Shown here one piece after another: positions 12,601 through 24,060 of a DNA stretch of 64,000 bases (position 1 is its first letter; every line of letters begins with the position of its first letter). Position numbers and translations under genes: made by a program. Under the pieces are notes generated by a model. That model saw only the letters and a program-made list of their open reading frames with translations. It was not told where the DNA came from and did no database searches. The stretch comes from Struthio camelus. Its lineage: Eukaryota; Chordata; Aves; Struthioniformes; Struthionidae. The stretch lies in assembly GCF_040807025.1 (NCBI RefSeq), contig NC_090943.1, forward strand, positions 28,053,213 to 28,117,212, read 5' to 3'.

Positions 12601-15560
12601 TATCGCTGTCTGGATTATGAACAGCTGTCCTCAGCAGTACAGCTGACTTTAAAGCTTAGGGACCAAATCTTTCTCATGTGTTCCAAGACATAAGTTCACT
12701 GATTTTTTTTTACGGTAGACCATTGTGTCTAATAAAAGATTGTTCAGTAAAATGTTCTACATTTTTCCACCTCTGTAGCTGATGAGAATCAATAGAAATG
12801 GGGACATCTGTAGCAGGTAGAAATCTGACCCTAGAAGCATAATCTGAACTGATTGCCATTTTTGCTCCTAAAGTATGAAATTATGAGAAAGTAATTTATT
12901 AGAGCCAGTTATTGTTAAAATGAGATATGATGAAATAAAATTCTGCTTGCCAGTATTAAGCTACTGGCTATAAAAAGTTATATTTTCCCACACGGATTTT
13001 CTTCTTTTCTCTTTTCTTTTTATGAAGCTTTGAATTCCACTGAAATGTAAAGAAAGATGAAGCTACTCTCCTACTCTTAGAATACTTTACAAAGCAATAT
13101 GACTTTCTTTTTGAATTTCTTGAGTGGTGCCACAGACTCAGGATGAAGAACCAGTTTATATTTTCATTTTTATAAAATCTTGGATGTAGTCCTTCATAAC
13201 ACACCGCTAAGAAAAGAACAGAAATTACAGACTGATATTGAAAGTTAGAGAACAATGACCTTATGTGTAATGGAGTTTAGTTAAATCTGCTTATTTCAGC
13301 AATTAAAGCTCAACAGCAGGTATGACTGTCCCATGCAAACCACTAGTCATGAGTTTCAGTAGAAGTTTACCTATGCAAGACAAGATGAATCTCACTGATT
13401 ATAATCACTGCTTCCCTCCTCCACAACAGAAATTTGCTCTCTGACACACTATACCAGTTACTGGACACTGGCTACTATAATAAAGGTTAATTTGCAGGAT
13501 GGGGTAGGCCGCGTTAATTTTCAGCATGGTAAAATGCTAACAGTTGACCCAACCTTGGGCCATTATTGTTTCATCAACAAACTGAAAAAGGAAGTCAGTC
13601 ATGAGTCATATAAAATGCTGTAGATGACAGAGAATTATTTAGTTTAGTCAAAGCCACAAGAGTCTGGAGGGATATTAGAGTAACCTAAGAACATTAAGCA
13701 AAGCAGCAGAGTGGCAGCTGAAATTCATTGTAGATAAAATAAGAGATTAAGGTATTTACCTGGAAAGAAGGACAAATTATACAAAGTGGAATAACTTCAC
13801 TAAGAGATTGAAAGAAACTCACGTGGCATCCTCCTGTCTCCCCAGTGCTCCAGAACATGGTCATTAGGGAACCCTGCAAGAATTATAGATATTTTAGGCT
13901 CAATTCCCATTCGATATCAGGTAGATAAGGAATTGGAGTTCAGGCCTCTGATATTTCACTGAGCGCCCTAGCAATAAGCGCTTGGATTTTGAATGATGTT
14001 TTTATACAAGAAAAGAGAAAGTATGTGGGGCAGCCACATTATAAGAGACATTAGTAAAGTGGCCACTGCTGCATTCAGGAGGGAGTCCAGTCCATAGAAA
14101 ATGCTCTCACTGAGCCCCTGAGGTAAATAAGCTGAAAAATATCAAATTGTTGGATCCCTTCCAGGTCTAGATGCTAGCTGGTGTCAAATTGCCCGGGATA
14201 TATCATATGTGACGAGGCACCTCGGAAATGTTGAGAGCAAAAAGTAAGGAGAGATGGAACTGTTCTCAGATTTGCGGCTTCAGGTCCCCCATTCTCCCTG
14301 AGTGCTCCTTTAAATCCCCAGTCCACTTTTGCATCTGGCCTCCAAAATACTTCTAGTAAAAGTGTTTATGTCAAGCACCCAGACAGATAAGAAGTAATAG
14401 TCCATTTCTCAAGCGTGTTACCACAGATTATACCACACAGTGATACTGTAGAAAGATAGCAACCCTCCTCTAGTTAAAAACAGCATTTAAATTGAACTGT
14501 GACTTCTGAAATGGCGTTGTGTGTTTGAGCCCAGTCAGAAAGCTGCAACAAATACAGCAGGATCTATTATGCAGACAAGGTTTTTTTGAGATCAAGAATC
14601 AGAATCTAGCTGTAGAAAAACTATGGCAAGCACAGCTTGCAGCTTTAGCTGGAAGTCCAGGGTTGAGGGAAAAAAACAAGAAAGAAAAATCTTGAATAGT
14701 TTTCCCATCATGTTCCGTCTCTGAAATGCAGCTGAGGCAAGACACACCTGAACCTTTTTAACCAAAAGCTAATGTAATTTCAAGCAAATCTCACTCGTTC
14801 AGAAGCAAGAGGCCTTTGTTTTCATCCTCAGTAAATAGAAATGATATTAAGACAACCTAACAGCAGTGGCTATATTTATAAAATGGAAAGAAGACCTGTT
14901 CAGCTTTGATTGTCAGCAGGATAGCTGCAGCTCTAAGCAGAAATGCTGCAGATGTAATTGGTTACGCTTAAGCCAGCTATCTTCATAAATGCTATTCAGA
15001 AAGTGCAAGATGAAACGGGAGACCCAGCAGCAGATAATCAACTTAACTAAGCATCCCTTGAGAACAACTCCTTATGGAGCGAACTGAGCCGTAACAACTG
15101 TTGGAAATGAATGAAATTGATGCAATTTACTGACTTTGTTCAAATAAAGATCTCAGTGGAGGGAGGTGATTTAAGAGACAACTAAACTCTGCTAAGCTCA
15201 TAATTAATAAATAATAAGTTTCATTAAACATATTGATCTTTGCAACTAATTCAGGATAATTAATAAAATCATATGACAGAACAAGGTCTCATTTATTTCC
15301 CAAAAATATTTTATTAATATTTGTCATAAATTCATAGTAGAAAACATTGTAGGTAAAAATAATTGAAATTTAGACATGGCTCACATACAGAACATAAAAG
15401 AAGATGCAATATTATCACCAGAGGCATAATCTAACACAAGAAATAAAATAATGCCTCAAAAGAGGGATTATATGAGATTTGCAGAAGCTTCTGCTTTTCT
15501 GCTGTTCTTTAACAGCCCCTCATAAACACAAATATCAAGATCCTCAGAAGATGTGAATCA
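9651..15560. other. AT-rich intergenic region downstream of TFPI2
   Basis: No exon, RNA gene or clear repeat was recognised. Several parts (for example 11.6-12.9 kb and 14.9-15.1 kb) are rich in homeodomain-like TAAT words and low in simple repeats, which fits either ordinary non-coding DNA or conserved regulatory sequence. The sequence alone cannot decide. Confidence 0.4.
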
Positions 15561-15588
15561 CTGTCACTCCATTAAAAATCAACAGAAA

Positions 15589-15594
15589 TTTATT
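15589..15594 (-). terminator. Candidate TFPI2 poly(A) signal
   Basis: AATAAA on the minus strand, about 710 bp beyond the TFPI2 stop. Further AATAAA words lie at 15310-15315 and 15292-15297, so alternative 3' ends are possible. There is no transcript evidence here. Confidence 0.4.
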
Positions 15595-16306
15595 CCAAGT
15601 GAGGACCTGGAGTATCATTTTGTGGAAATTTCAGATGTCATAAAAAAGTAATGCCTACAATTATATTTTAATAGTTGAGTAACTGATTGATTGTCTTCTT
15701 TAGAGTATTTGTTGAAGTATCCCAATTCCCTTTTCTGGAATGAGACAGATTTAAGTTTATAATTCTTTCACAAAGGCTTCTGAAAGCCTTGGCTATGAAC
15801 ATGACTATAAAGGACAGTCTACTTATATGACAGTGCCAAAGTATGTATAATGGCAGGGCTCCAAACCTCGGCACACCCCTTTGGAAGGATCTGTTTCTTT
15901 AGCAAGCACAAAATGCCAAAAAATCCATGGTAGAGACCTTGCATTGTACTCTCCTTAGTTACACTAAGAGACTATAGATTTGTCAAATCATAAATGATTT
16001 GTAACATTTGGAATATTCTTCCAAGGCAGTAGTAACATTCCCCCATAAAAACATGGAAATCTAAATATTTGGTTTTTACCAAAGTATTACTGCAAATACA
16101 ACAGAGCAGAAGAATGAAACTTAGGTTCATTCTTCTTCTATTACATGCAGTTCTTCTTTCTAAAAAGTAGGTTGAAAAAAAAGCAGTTCTGAAAGATAGA
16201 ACTATTTGTTGATGTATTTGTTGATAAAACTGTGTGGAAGCTGTATTACAAAAGAAGAAAGTTTAATCAAAAGAAGTTGTTTTAAACATCCATATGCACA
16301 TCAGAC

Positions 16307-16410
16307 TTAGGACTTCAGGTTATGTGTTTGAGGTTTTTTAATCAGTTTTCTCATCATTTTTCTGCGGAGTAGATTTGCTGGCTTGTTGATTCTTGGTTTT
16401 TCACTCCCTG
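16307..16410 (-). CDS. TFPI2: TFPI2 exon 5: basic C-terminal tail and stop
   Basis: The acceptor reads ttttcttagcag on the minus strand, a tandem NAGNAG site. Use of the first AG starts the exon at 16410 and adds one Ala codon; use of the second starts it at 16407. The tail begins GSEKPRINKPANLLRRKMMR and ends with TAA at 16307-16309. Its length, position and charge match the C-terminal exon of human TFPI2. It is too short to stand out as an open frame and was found from the phase-1 acceptor and basic composition. Confidence 0.88.
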
Positions 16411-19400
16411 CTAAGAAAATAAAGGAAGTAGTTAGGGAAACAGTATGACTAAACTGTTACCACTCTTTATCACATTTTGTTTTTTGCTTTTTTCCTATTA
16501 TGCTATTCGAATAGTTGAGCAGATAACACCAACCATATCAGAAGCTATAAAATATGTTCTGGGCCCATTATCACACACTGTAAGGTTTCTAATGTGTCCA
16601 CCGTTGGCACTGAAATTTTACTTTGCTTTTCTTTTCCTGAACAAGAATCAAAGTCTCTCTAGCTGTCCTAGTGTGATAGCAGAATGGAAGTCAAGACACT
16701 TCCACATCTGCAAAAATAAAAAAGAAAAGAAAAGACCTATTACTATATTTCTTTGAACAACACTGGGGCAAAATTTAAAATATACCCATGGAAAAAGAAG
16801 TGGTAACATGATTTAGGTTTCTGCACAGAATTGGGTTTCGCACAGAAGCTGCAGAGTGGTCACAAACAGCAGTAATGGTTATCTCAGCATGAGCTTAGGA
16901 AGGCCACATGAAAGATGTGCAAGTGCAGTTCAGAATGTAAGTACTGTGCAAGACTGAATCTTTGTCTTTATGCTACCCATTTTCCTATATGCAGAGCCCA
17001 TACAGTCAATTCCGAATGCTTTAATTTTCACCAAAAGTCCTGTGTATTAAGTTTTTTTTATTTTCTTTTATATTTTTTGTACTTAAATTAATCAGATACC
17101 CGTTCACTCCAAAAACTATGGTCAGTTCAAACAGTAGTTGTATATTTAGACAAGGAAAGTCAACTGAATTCAACTTGAGACTCAAAAAGGTAACAGGAAA
17201 GATATTAGGGACAAGAAATATGGGAGCAGGAGAGAAGGAGAGAAGTTGCCTTAAAGATCTGTTTAACGTTGCTGGACACTCCCAAGTTATAGAATGAATA
17301 TGTATAGCTCAACATTAATTGGCACTAATTAGGCCCTTAACTATGGGCTTTGGTTGACCAAACCCGACCAAATTTTGAAATCTGTAGATTAGTGAAAAAG
17401 CTTATAACCTATCTATCTGATCTGTTTTGCTATCTATTGCTCTAGTTATGAGACAGATAATATTTCCTTACTTCTTTCTTTCTTCCTTAGAAGAAAGAAC
17501 TGTCAGTTTGGATGCAGCTGTGCACATGCAGGGGCAGAGCCTGCAGGTGAGATGCTGAAGAGGCAATTTCCTCCCTTCTCTGCACGGTGAGCTAGAGCCT
17601 TGCCCCACCATCATCCAGGAAGCCAGAGATGCAAATTAGATAATCACAAGCATCTCAGGTAGAATTTGCATGCCATTAAAGGCTCCATTATAATACTAGA
17701 ATGGCAGAGACACACTCAGACTTGTTGCCCACAAAAATATTGCTGCCATGAGTAACTGGCATACAACATTTTTACTTCTGAGGCCTGTGCTTGGGGTGAA
17801 ATCCCGGCTAGGTTGAAGTTCTCAGGTCACTAATTTCCACCTCCAGAGTTGAAGAATTAGGCTGTTACTTCCAGATTTCCTCACTTAAATCTTTTTAATA
17901 CACATCTTAAATACTGCAGTATAGGAGCATATCCCATGTTTACAATGGATTTGATTTTTTGCTTTTTCTTTCCAAAGGCACATGCTAAATGCAGCCTCAA
18001 TTTTTTTCCCCTTAGTATCAATTTTTTAAAATATTGTTTTGTTTCCTATAAAGAAAGCCTGGTTCCTGAGTATTCCTGGCATCAACATGTTTTTCCCTCC
18101 CATTGGTTTACATATCAAATTAATTAAACTAGATTATTAAACCTCGCACTAACTGGTATGAACATATTGTTGCAGGTAAAAGCAGAATTATTTTGACTTA
18201 CAAGCAGAGCCAGTAGCTGATTTGAATAAAACCCTTAACAAAAAAAAAAAAAAAATCAATCATCATTCACACCTTTTCCCCCATGGCCATGCCAGCAGTT
18301 GATTCAGCAGAACGGATCAGGCAGAAATCTTTAGGAACAGGAATGGGAAAAAGCAGCAAGGAACAAAGGGGAAGATGGTAACTGTTTTAAAATGCTAAGG
18401 AAAAAGTAAGCTGATTTTCACAACCCACTCTAGTCCTTCTTAAAAATATTTGGAAGAAAGAGACCTTGATTCCTGCAGGTACTGAACAGTTCCTTGTGGC
18501 CTCTAGTAAGTTAATTTGATGACTTTTTTGTGTGCCCTTCTCTGCACTTTCTTCTCAAACGGTCTTACTGTCTCGCATTGCACAGTTCTTGTCAGAAGGA
18601 TTTAGTGCTGCTCCATAGTTTTCCCTGCCCTTTAAAAATACTGAGTCCATAATACAAAAACCATACACTTGTAAAAAGCCTAGATGTGTGAAAGAACACT
18701 CTGAATAGCAGTTACTGGTATTTGGGTTGGTTGATCTCCTGTTGACTGAAAAAATACAAAATCTTACCTTTTCTACAGACATTGTAGCAATCTGTTTCTG
18801 TAACAAAGTTATTGGTATTTCCACCACAGCCAGTATATTTGAACTCCTTACACGTTTTGCTCTTCGTGTCATAGTAATAGCGAGTCACAGAAGAAGAACA
18901 CAATCCTTCATCCTTTGGACTATAGCATAACAAGGGACCAGCTTAAAAAAAAAAAAAAAGAGAGAGAAAGAAAGAAATCAAATAATCTCTATGTCTGGCT
19001 TCTTAAAATCTGCCCTACAGCAAATTTTGCAGATAAACAGCTCTTGTTCCCATTGAAATGCCATGACTGTTACCTCTTCAGAGACTTACTACATCTTATT
19101 CCATTCAGTCAGGAATTCAGACAGCAACAGACAATCCCCAAAATAGTATTACTAGCGCACCAGTGAAATTCAGCGGCTTTCTCCATGTGTGGTGCTATAC
19201 ACTCGATGGCTCAGATGTTCAAATAATCTGGACAGAAGTCAATTCCATATAGGTAGGAATATAATAATGATTCCAATGAAACTACCTCTGTAGATGATAA
19301 AGGTAGCATTTCATTTATCCTTTCTATGATTTTAATAGCAAATCTTGTCTATAAATATATCTCTTGCAGCAAAAACTGCAAAACCCACCATTTTCCTCAC

Positions 19401-21244
19401 AAGAATCATGCTACCTTTTGTCTTAAAAAAATTTTACTTTTGTTGCTGGAAACCTTTAAACAATTCATTGCACATGCGAAAAGGAAACTAAAAATAATTT
19501 AGTTTTCATCTAAGAAAATGGTGTCAATCTGTCATCAACCAAAAATAACTTGTCTCACCAAGCACTAATAAATCTTAGGCAGTTCTGATGCATCCTGGTA
19601 GCTCTCTCTTCTTCAAAGACAATGTCTTGCACTGGATATTAGTCTGGTGTTTATGACAATGTTTAGATACAGTCACCTGCTTTCGGATACTACCTCTCTT
19701 TCTTAACAGTTTGTACAGAGACAGTGAAGACTCACTGCAGATGAAGTAAAGAACATTTACCAGCAGTTGAACTGACAAGTGTCAAAAACGCAAGCAATCT
19801 AGCAACACCGCTCCTTTACTCTTGAAATTTAGAAAGGCACTTTCTGCTTTATATTATTTCACTTCCCTGAATGCGACAGCCACAACGTCTTGTACATCTG
19901 CCTCAATACAATGTATGACCTTATCTCCCTTCAGGTTATACATGTACACTTCTGTAGAAGTCAAGAGATTGGTCGGGTGTAGCTATGGGCATATTTAAGG
20001 TCACAAGATTAAATCAACACAGTAATTTTGCTCTTTCAGTAACAGACAGCTGAGACAAACAACACATGAAAGTCTGCAGACACTATAAATATCTGTTTCA
20101 CAGAAGTCTTCAAAAATACCACTGTAAGGGTATCCAGAGGAAAATATCAAATAAAATATCATCTTCATATCACTTTCAAACCATCTATTTTATTAAAAAC
20201 TCGGAACAACCATTACTTTTCTCTGGCAGACAGTGGTCCACACAAGACTGCACATTTCTGAAGTTGTTGTCATTTCCATAACAGCCACCATAGATGAACT
20301 CCTCACACCTCATTGAGCTCAAGTTAAAGGCGTATCTTCTGAGATGACTTCTGCAAGGTCCCCCATCAGCCTCCATCCGGCATAATTTGGGCACTTCTGC
20401 AACAGAAAGAATTTCAGGCTCAGTATAATCCACCATTCATGCTCCCCATACTAAATAACATGGTAGTTTACATAAAGTGCTAATATTCTGGTTATACACG
20501 AGGCCCAACTTGTCTAGCTGCCTCCATCCTTTAACGACGTAGGATAAGGTATACAGGGAGAACCCAATGCATTAATTAGTGACTAGTTATAACATTAAAT
20601 GAAAATTTAAAAATTAACAGATAAATCCCCCATGCCCTCTCTGATAAGACTCTCTGTTTTTTTCTAGGTAAGCTCGAAAGCAGCGAGGCAGTTACTGCAC
20701 GCAGGGGTAGAAGAGCCTCTCGAGCTGCACAGCCTCCTCGGGGCTCCCGCATGCCCCACGGGGGTGCAGCGCACCCCACTGCGGCCGGCAGCGCACGTCG
20801 GGGCCGGGGGGGCGGCGGCAGCCCGCGGGTGCCCCGTCGGCGCGGCGGGGCCGGGCCCCGGACTCACTCTTGATGGTCCAGCAGCTCTTCTCGCAGTCGT
20901 CGGGGGTGAGGAAGTTGTTGGCGTTGCCCTGGCAGCCCCCGTAGGTGAACTCCTGGCAGGTCTGCGTGTACCTGTCGTAGTACCAGCGCGGCACCAGGGC
21001 GCGGCAGGGGCCGTCGTCGGGGGGCAGCAGGCAGGCGCGCTGCTTCTCTGCGGGAGACACAAGCGCCCGGGGCTGAGGCCACCTCGGCGGCCCCGGCCCC
21101 GATCCCGGCCCCGATCCCGGCCCCGCGCAGCCGCCCGCGGAGCCCCGCGGAGCGCCCGCTCCTACCTGTGAGGGGGCGCGGGGCCAGGGCGGCGCAGGCC
21201 AGCGGCAGCAGCAGCGCGGGCAGCGGCAGGCGCTTGGCGGCCAT
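16307..21244 (-). CDS. TFPI2: Tissue factor pathway inhibitor 2 (complete, five coding exons)
   Basis: Secreted Kunitz-type serine protease inhibitor that, in mammals, binds extracellular matrix and inhibits plasmin, trypsin and the factor VIIa-tissue factor complex. Coding segments on the minus strand are 21166-21244, 20868-21047, 20217-20396, 18768-18941 and 16307-16407 (or 16410). All splice junctions are phase 1 with GT/AG ends, and the exons join to 238 codons (human protein 235). Residues 1 to about 21 form a hydrophobic signal peptide. Three Kunitz domains run C32-C82, C92-C142 and C152-C202, each with six cysteines at canonical spacing and an aromatic-rich YYYD/YAFN core. P1 residues are R42, R102 and Ser in the third domain. 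An N-glycosylation site, NLSS, starts at N111. The last 34 residues form a Lys/Arg-rich tail, as in human TFPI2, thought to bind heparan sulfate. GNG11 lies head-to-head with it. TFPI1 is less likely because of spacing, exon structure and the neighbour. Confidence 0.95.
16411..18767 (-). other. TFPI2 intron 4
   Basis: A 2.36-kb intron between the third Kunitz exon and the tail exon. It contains a 16-bp poly(A) run at 18240-18255 and a likely ancient CR1-type scrap near 17793. A plus-strand 103-codon frame at 16445 has no family features and is taken as chance. Confidence 0.8.
17793..17835. repeat. Possible ancient CR1-type repeat scrap in TFPI2 intron 4
   Basis: ggggtgaaatcccggc followed by gttgaagt resembles the widespread amniote repeat pattern ggggtgaaatcctggc, then ttgaagtcaatgg. 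It is short and degraded, recognised only from memory of the pattern. Confidence 0.35.
18768..18941 (-). CDS. TFPI2: TFPI2 exon 4: Kunitz domain 3
   Basis: 174 bp, phase 1 to 1. The acceptor is a T-rich run ending in taag, and the donor is gtaaga. It encodes GPLLCYSPKDEGLCSSSVTR and YTGCGGNTNNFV. All six cysteines are present. P1 is serine, as in human domain 3, so it is probably a weak or non-inhibitory module. Confidence 0.95.
18942..20216 (-). other. TFPI2 intron 3
   Basis: A 1.27-kb AT-rich intron between Kunitz exons 2 and 3. A purine-rich run (A-tract plus gagagaaagaaag) lies next to the acceptor on the plus strand, forming the T-rich polypyrimidine tract of exon 4. Nothing else was recognised. 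Confidence 0.8.
20217..20396 (-). CDS. TFPI2: TFPI2 exon 3: Kunitz domain 2
   Basis: 180 bp, phase 1 to 1, acceptor ctgttgcag, donor gtaatg. It encodes VPKLCRMEADGGPCRSHLRR, then FNLSSMRC and FIYGGCYGNDNNF. It has six cysteines at standard Kunitz spacing, P1 Arg102 and the NLSS glycosylation site. As I remember it, human domain 2 is irregular, with an acidic P1 and inserted residues; this one looks canonical. Confidence 0.95.
20397..20867 (-). other. TFPI2 intron 2
   Basis: A 471-bp intron. Its half nearest exon 2 (about 20700-20867) belongs to the CpG island; the rest is AT-rich. No other feature was seen. Confidence 0.85.
20868..21047 (-). CDS. TFPI2: TFPI2 exon 2: Kunitz domain 1
   Basis: 180 bp, phase 1 to 1. 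The acceptor is ctcccgcag and the donor is gtgagt. It encodes KQRACLLPPDDGPCRALVPR and the rest of a six-cysteine Kunitz module with YGGC and NANNF blocks. P1 is R42 just after the second cysteine, as in the inhibitory first domain of human TFPI2. Confidence 0.95.
21166..21244 (-). CDS. TFPI2: TFPI2 exon 1: signal peptide
   Basis: The ATG at 21244 follows a TATA box by about 85 bp and opens MAAKRLPLPALLLPLACAAL, a typical signal peptide with a likely cut near residue 21. The donor (cacag|gtagg) leaves one base of codon 27, giving a phase-1 junction. Confidence 0.93.
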
Positions 21245-21327
21245 GTCGCAGCGGGTGGGCGGGCGGGCGGCGTGGCAGGCGGCGGGGTCCCGGGAGCTGG
21301 CGGCGCTGGCCGGCCCGACGGGAGCGC

Positions 21328-21333
21328 TTTATA
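21328..21333 (-). promoter_or_regulatory. TFPI2 TATA box
   Basis: TATAAA on the minus strand, embedded as catataaagcg in otherwise GC-rich DNA. It predicts transcription starting near 21300 and a 5' UTR of about 55 nt before the ATG at 21244. Confidence 0.65.
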
Positions 21334-23493
21334 TGCGCCGAGATGGCTTCCCCGCGCCGCCTCCCTCCTTGCGCATGTGGTGGGAGGAGAAGGTCTGATT
21401 CAGCGGGGCAGCAGTCCCCGCTGACCCGGCCGTCACCCGGGCGCGGCAGGCTGCGCGCCTGCGTGAGCCCCAGCGCCGCCGTCCCGTCCCCCCCCCCGCG
21501 GAGCGGCCCGAGGGCTGGCCCCCGTCGGGCTGTGCCGCTCCGTTCCGGTCGGCGGGAGCTGGCGGGGCTCCACGCCCCCCGCCCCGGCACATTACGGGAT
21601 GATGCTCAGAGAGCCTTTCCTGGCAATCACAGTGAAATCCGGGACGGGGCGGTCAGCGAAAGTCCTCTCCCCCCTCTGCCGTGGCCCCGCCGCGGCTGCT
21701 GCTGGTTTGGAGCCCCCGGAGACAGAGGGCGGCAGGACCCGGTCAACCAAACGCGGCACCGTTGGGCAGGTCGTAATCAAGTCGGGTCGGGCACAGGCCA
21801 CTTAGCAGGTACCACTAGCGATAACACTAATTAACCGGGTTATCAGTTTAATAACAGTATGTATAACACTGATGAACTTGAGAAAGTCAGGGCACTGTCA
21901 GGGGGCTTGGATTCCTGGCAAACCCGAGGGGCTGAAGGGGTGAAACCTCTGACTAGTTCAGAGAGAGGTGCATTTGAGGAAATATCAAGGCTCGGTTTTC
22001 TGTAGACTTTCAACACCGCCAGGCGATCCACTGCGATTTGAAGGAGGAGGGGTGAACAGTGAACAGCATGCTTTCCCTGTCTGATCTATTAGGGCTATTA
22101 TATTAATTAATGTTTACTCCGGGTTAAATACAGTAACAGAGATAAGAGTAACTGCAAATTGGGCATCCAGCTCTCTATAGATAACAACAAACTAATCGGA
22201 TCCCCTATTGTTCTCCTCCACTCCCTTCACAGTGATAATGTTGGACCTCAGTCCTTCGGGCAGTCACTGCCAATGATGTGATTGCGTTACAGTGCCACCG
22301 ACGTCTGTGGCCTGCAGCCTGTGTGGGCTGTAGGAAGGAGGAACTTCCTAGCATCCCAATTGCTTTCAGGAATTGACTTTCTCTATACTTTCTGACCGGA
22401 TTCTGACCAGATTTTATTTTCCATAAAGGCAAGAAAGAGGAGCAAATTTTTCTTAAGCCCTGCAAACTAGACAGCTTCTAGGGGGATATGAATAGCACCT
22501 TCCCCCTCTCTTTCCAAAAAGTTCCTTTTTCAAAATCTCAAATTGGCAAAGGATAAGTGGGTGTCTTAGTAATAAAAACAAAACCCTGATACAATTTGAA
22601 GTATCACCGCAGGACACATCTGCCATGATTTGTAATGTAATTGCTACCACTGTTAATAACGGATGTCCTCATTTTTTACTGGTTTTGTTAGGCTTATTAA
22701 GCACCGTGGCTTAATACAGCTTAGGTGCCTCCAGTAGGAAAAAAAAAACCACACAGTTCCAATTTGCAGAAAATCAAAATGCCATCTCTCTAATATTAAG
22801 AAAGTCTCGGGTGACTTTAATGTAACTAGACTGATGTCCTTTAGCCTTCATGAGATTTTGTTAGAATTGCAAAGAAAGGCATTCAAATACCATTTTAAGC
22901 AAAAGCAGCAAAATGAATGCAGTCATGCAAATGCCATCTTCCCTGTACACACACATACAAATCAAAGTTTGAACTAAACCTCCCTATCCATCAATACTGC
23001 AGCACAGCACAAAATATTTACTTAGCTGCTGCTTTGCTATAGCAGCAATAAACTTCGCTTAGAATACGTATGTATTTGTAACGATGTCTGAAATAGTACG
23101 ATAGTTAATGTCACAAGTGGTTATTTAGCTTTGTCACAGGCAGTTGGGAAAAAGTCCTTTATTACCTGCAATCAGCAGAGCTAGTCATGTCAGTAAAGAT
23201 TTAACACCCTTGTAGGTTTTCGACAGCAAGCGCCATTGTCTTTCCCACCCTCACCGTGCTGCATGTACTGCCCTCGGACCACTGCCACCCCACATACCCC
23301 CATCTCACCCATGCCCACTGCCTCTCCCCACCGCAGTATTTCCACTCCCAGCAACAGCCCCCACTGCCCCTTGCGCCCTGTGGACCCTTACACCAATGCT
23401 CACAACGCCCACAGGCCCATGTACTGGTCTGCAGCGTGGGCAAGGGCCGTGCGTGTCGTGCTGCGACAAGGCCAACACACACGAGCCGACCGG

Positions 23494-23545
23494 CCGCCAG
23501 CTGGTTCCAGCTGTTCTGACTGGCCCATGGACCAACAGCTGGCGG
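23494..23545. repeat. GC-rich inverted repeat
   Basis: ccgccagctg at 23494-23503 and its exact reverse complement cagctggcgg at 23536-23545, separated by 32 bases, can form a 10-bp stem. Confidence 0.6.
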
Positions 23546-23977
23546 AGTTTGGGGATGCAGCTGTCAGTGTAGGTTTGTGGCAGTGCAGAAATTGGATATC
23601 AGCAGCTAGGGGATGGAGAGGATTAAAAGCTGAAGGGCTGAGAACAGAAACCGCTTTTAATGAACTGACTAAAACATAACAAAGATAAACCCCAAGAGCA
23701 CTGAAGGAGCAGCATGGGTGGAGAAAGGGCTAAATATTAGTAGACTGCTGATAGCTGCTTACATCTTGTGGATGGGGAGAGGAGGAAGAGAAAGGAGTGT
23801 CTATATGCATATAGCCAGAGGTTGAAGGAAGGGGAAGCGACTGCCTGACTTTGGAGTGCCAGAATGAAGAAAGGACGCATGCCCACAGATCCACTTTAAG
23901 GGTTGCTTCCAGGCCTGCAGCTTAGCGGGAATGTGGCAGTGTGGATGCTGTCCCCTGGTTGTGTATGAAAGTGGCTG

Positions 23978-24060
23978 CCAGGATCAGAGATGCCAGGCAC
24001 TGTACAAACACGCATGGAGGAAGGCCCACACGAGGCCCCTGTTCCAGAGCTTGTAGCCCC
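23978..24060 (-). repeat. Ancient MIR/CORE-type SINE fragment
   Basis: On the plus strand, tgccaggcactgtacaaaca followed by cccctgttccagagcttgta matches a common amniote pattern (aggcgctgtacaaacac, then ccctgccccaaagagcttac). That pattern is the body of an old tRNA-derived SINE read backwards, placing the element on the minus strand. A second copy lies near 62.55 kb. No family name is assigned. Confidence 0.5.

Larger units (their letters stand above)
20690..21590. promoter_or_regulatory. CpG island over the TFPI2 promoter and first two exons
   Basis: A sharp rise in GC and CpG density spans the first two TFPI2 exons and the upstream region, while flanking DNA is AT-rich. Many overlapping open frames on both strands come from the GC content, not extra genes. 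In mammals the TFPI2 promoter is a CpG island silenced by methylation in many tumours. Confidence 0.8.

Noticed and set aside
18555-18872. 105-codon minus-strand frame considered as the TFPI2 C-terminal exon
   Set aside because: It lacks a phase-1 acceptor at the right place and overlaps the Kunitz 3 exon in another frame. The segment at 16307-16410 fits better in phase, charge and length.
20664-21590. Additional frames over the TFPI2 CpG island
   Set aside because: They overlap TFPI2 exons 1 and 2 in other frames and have low-complexity GC-driven composition.
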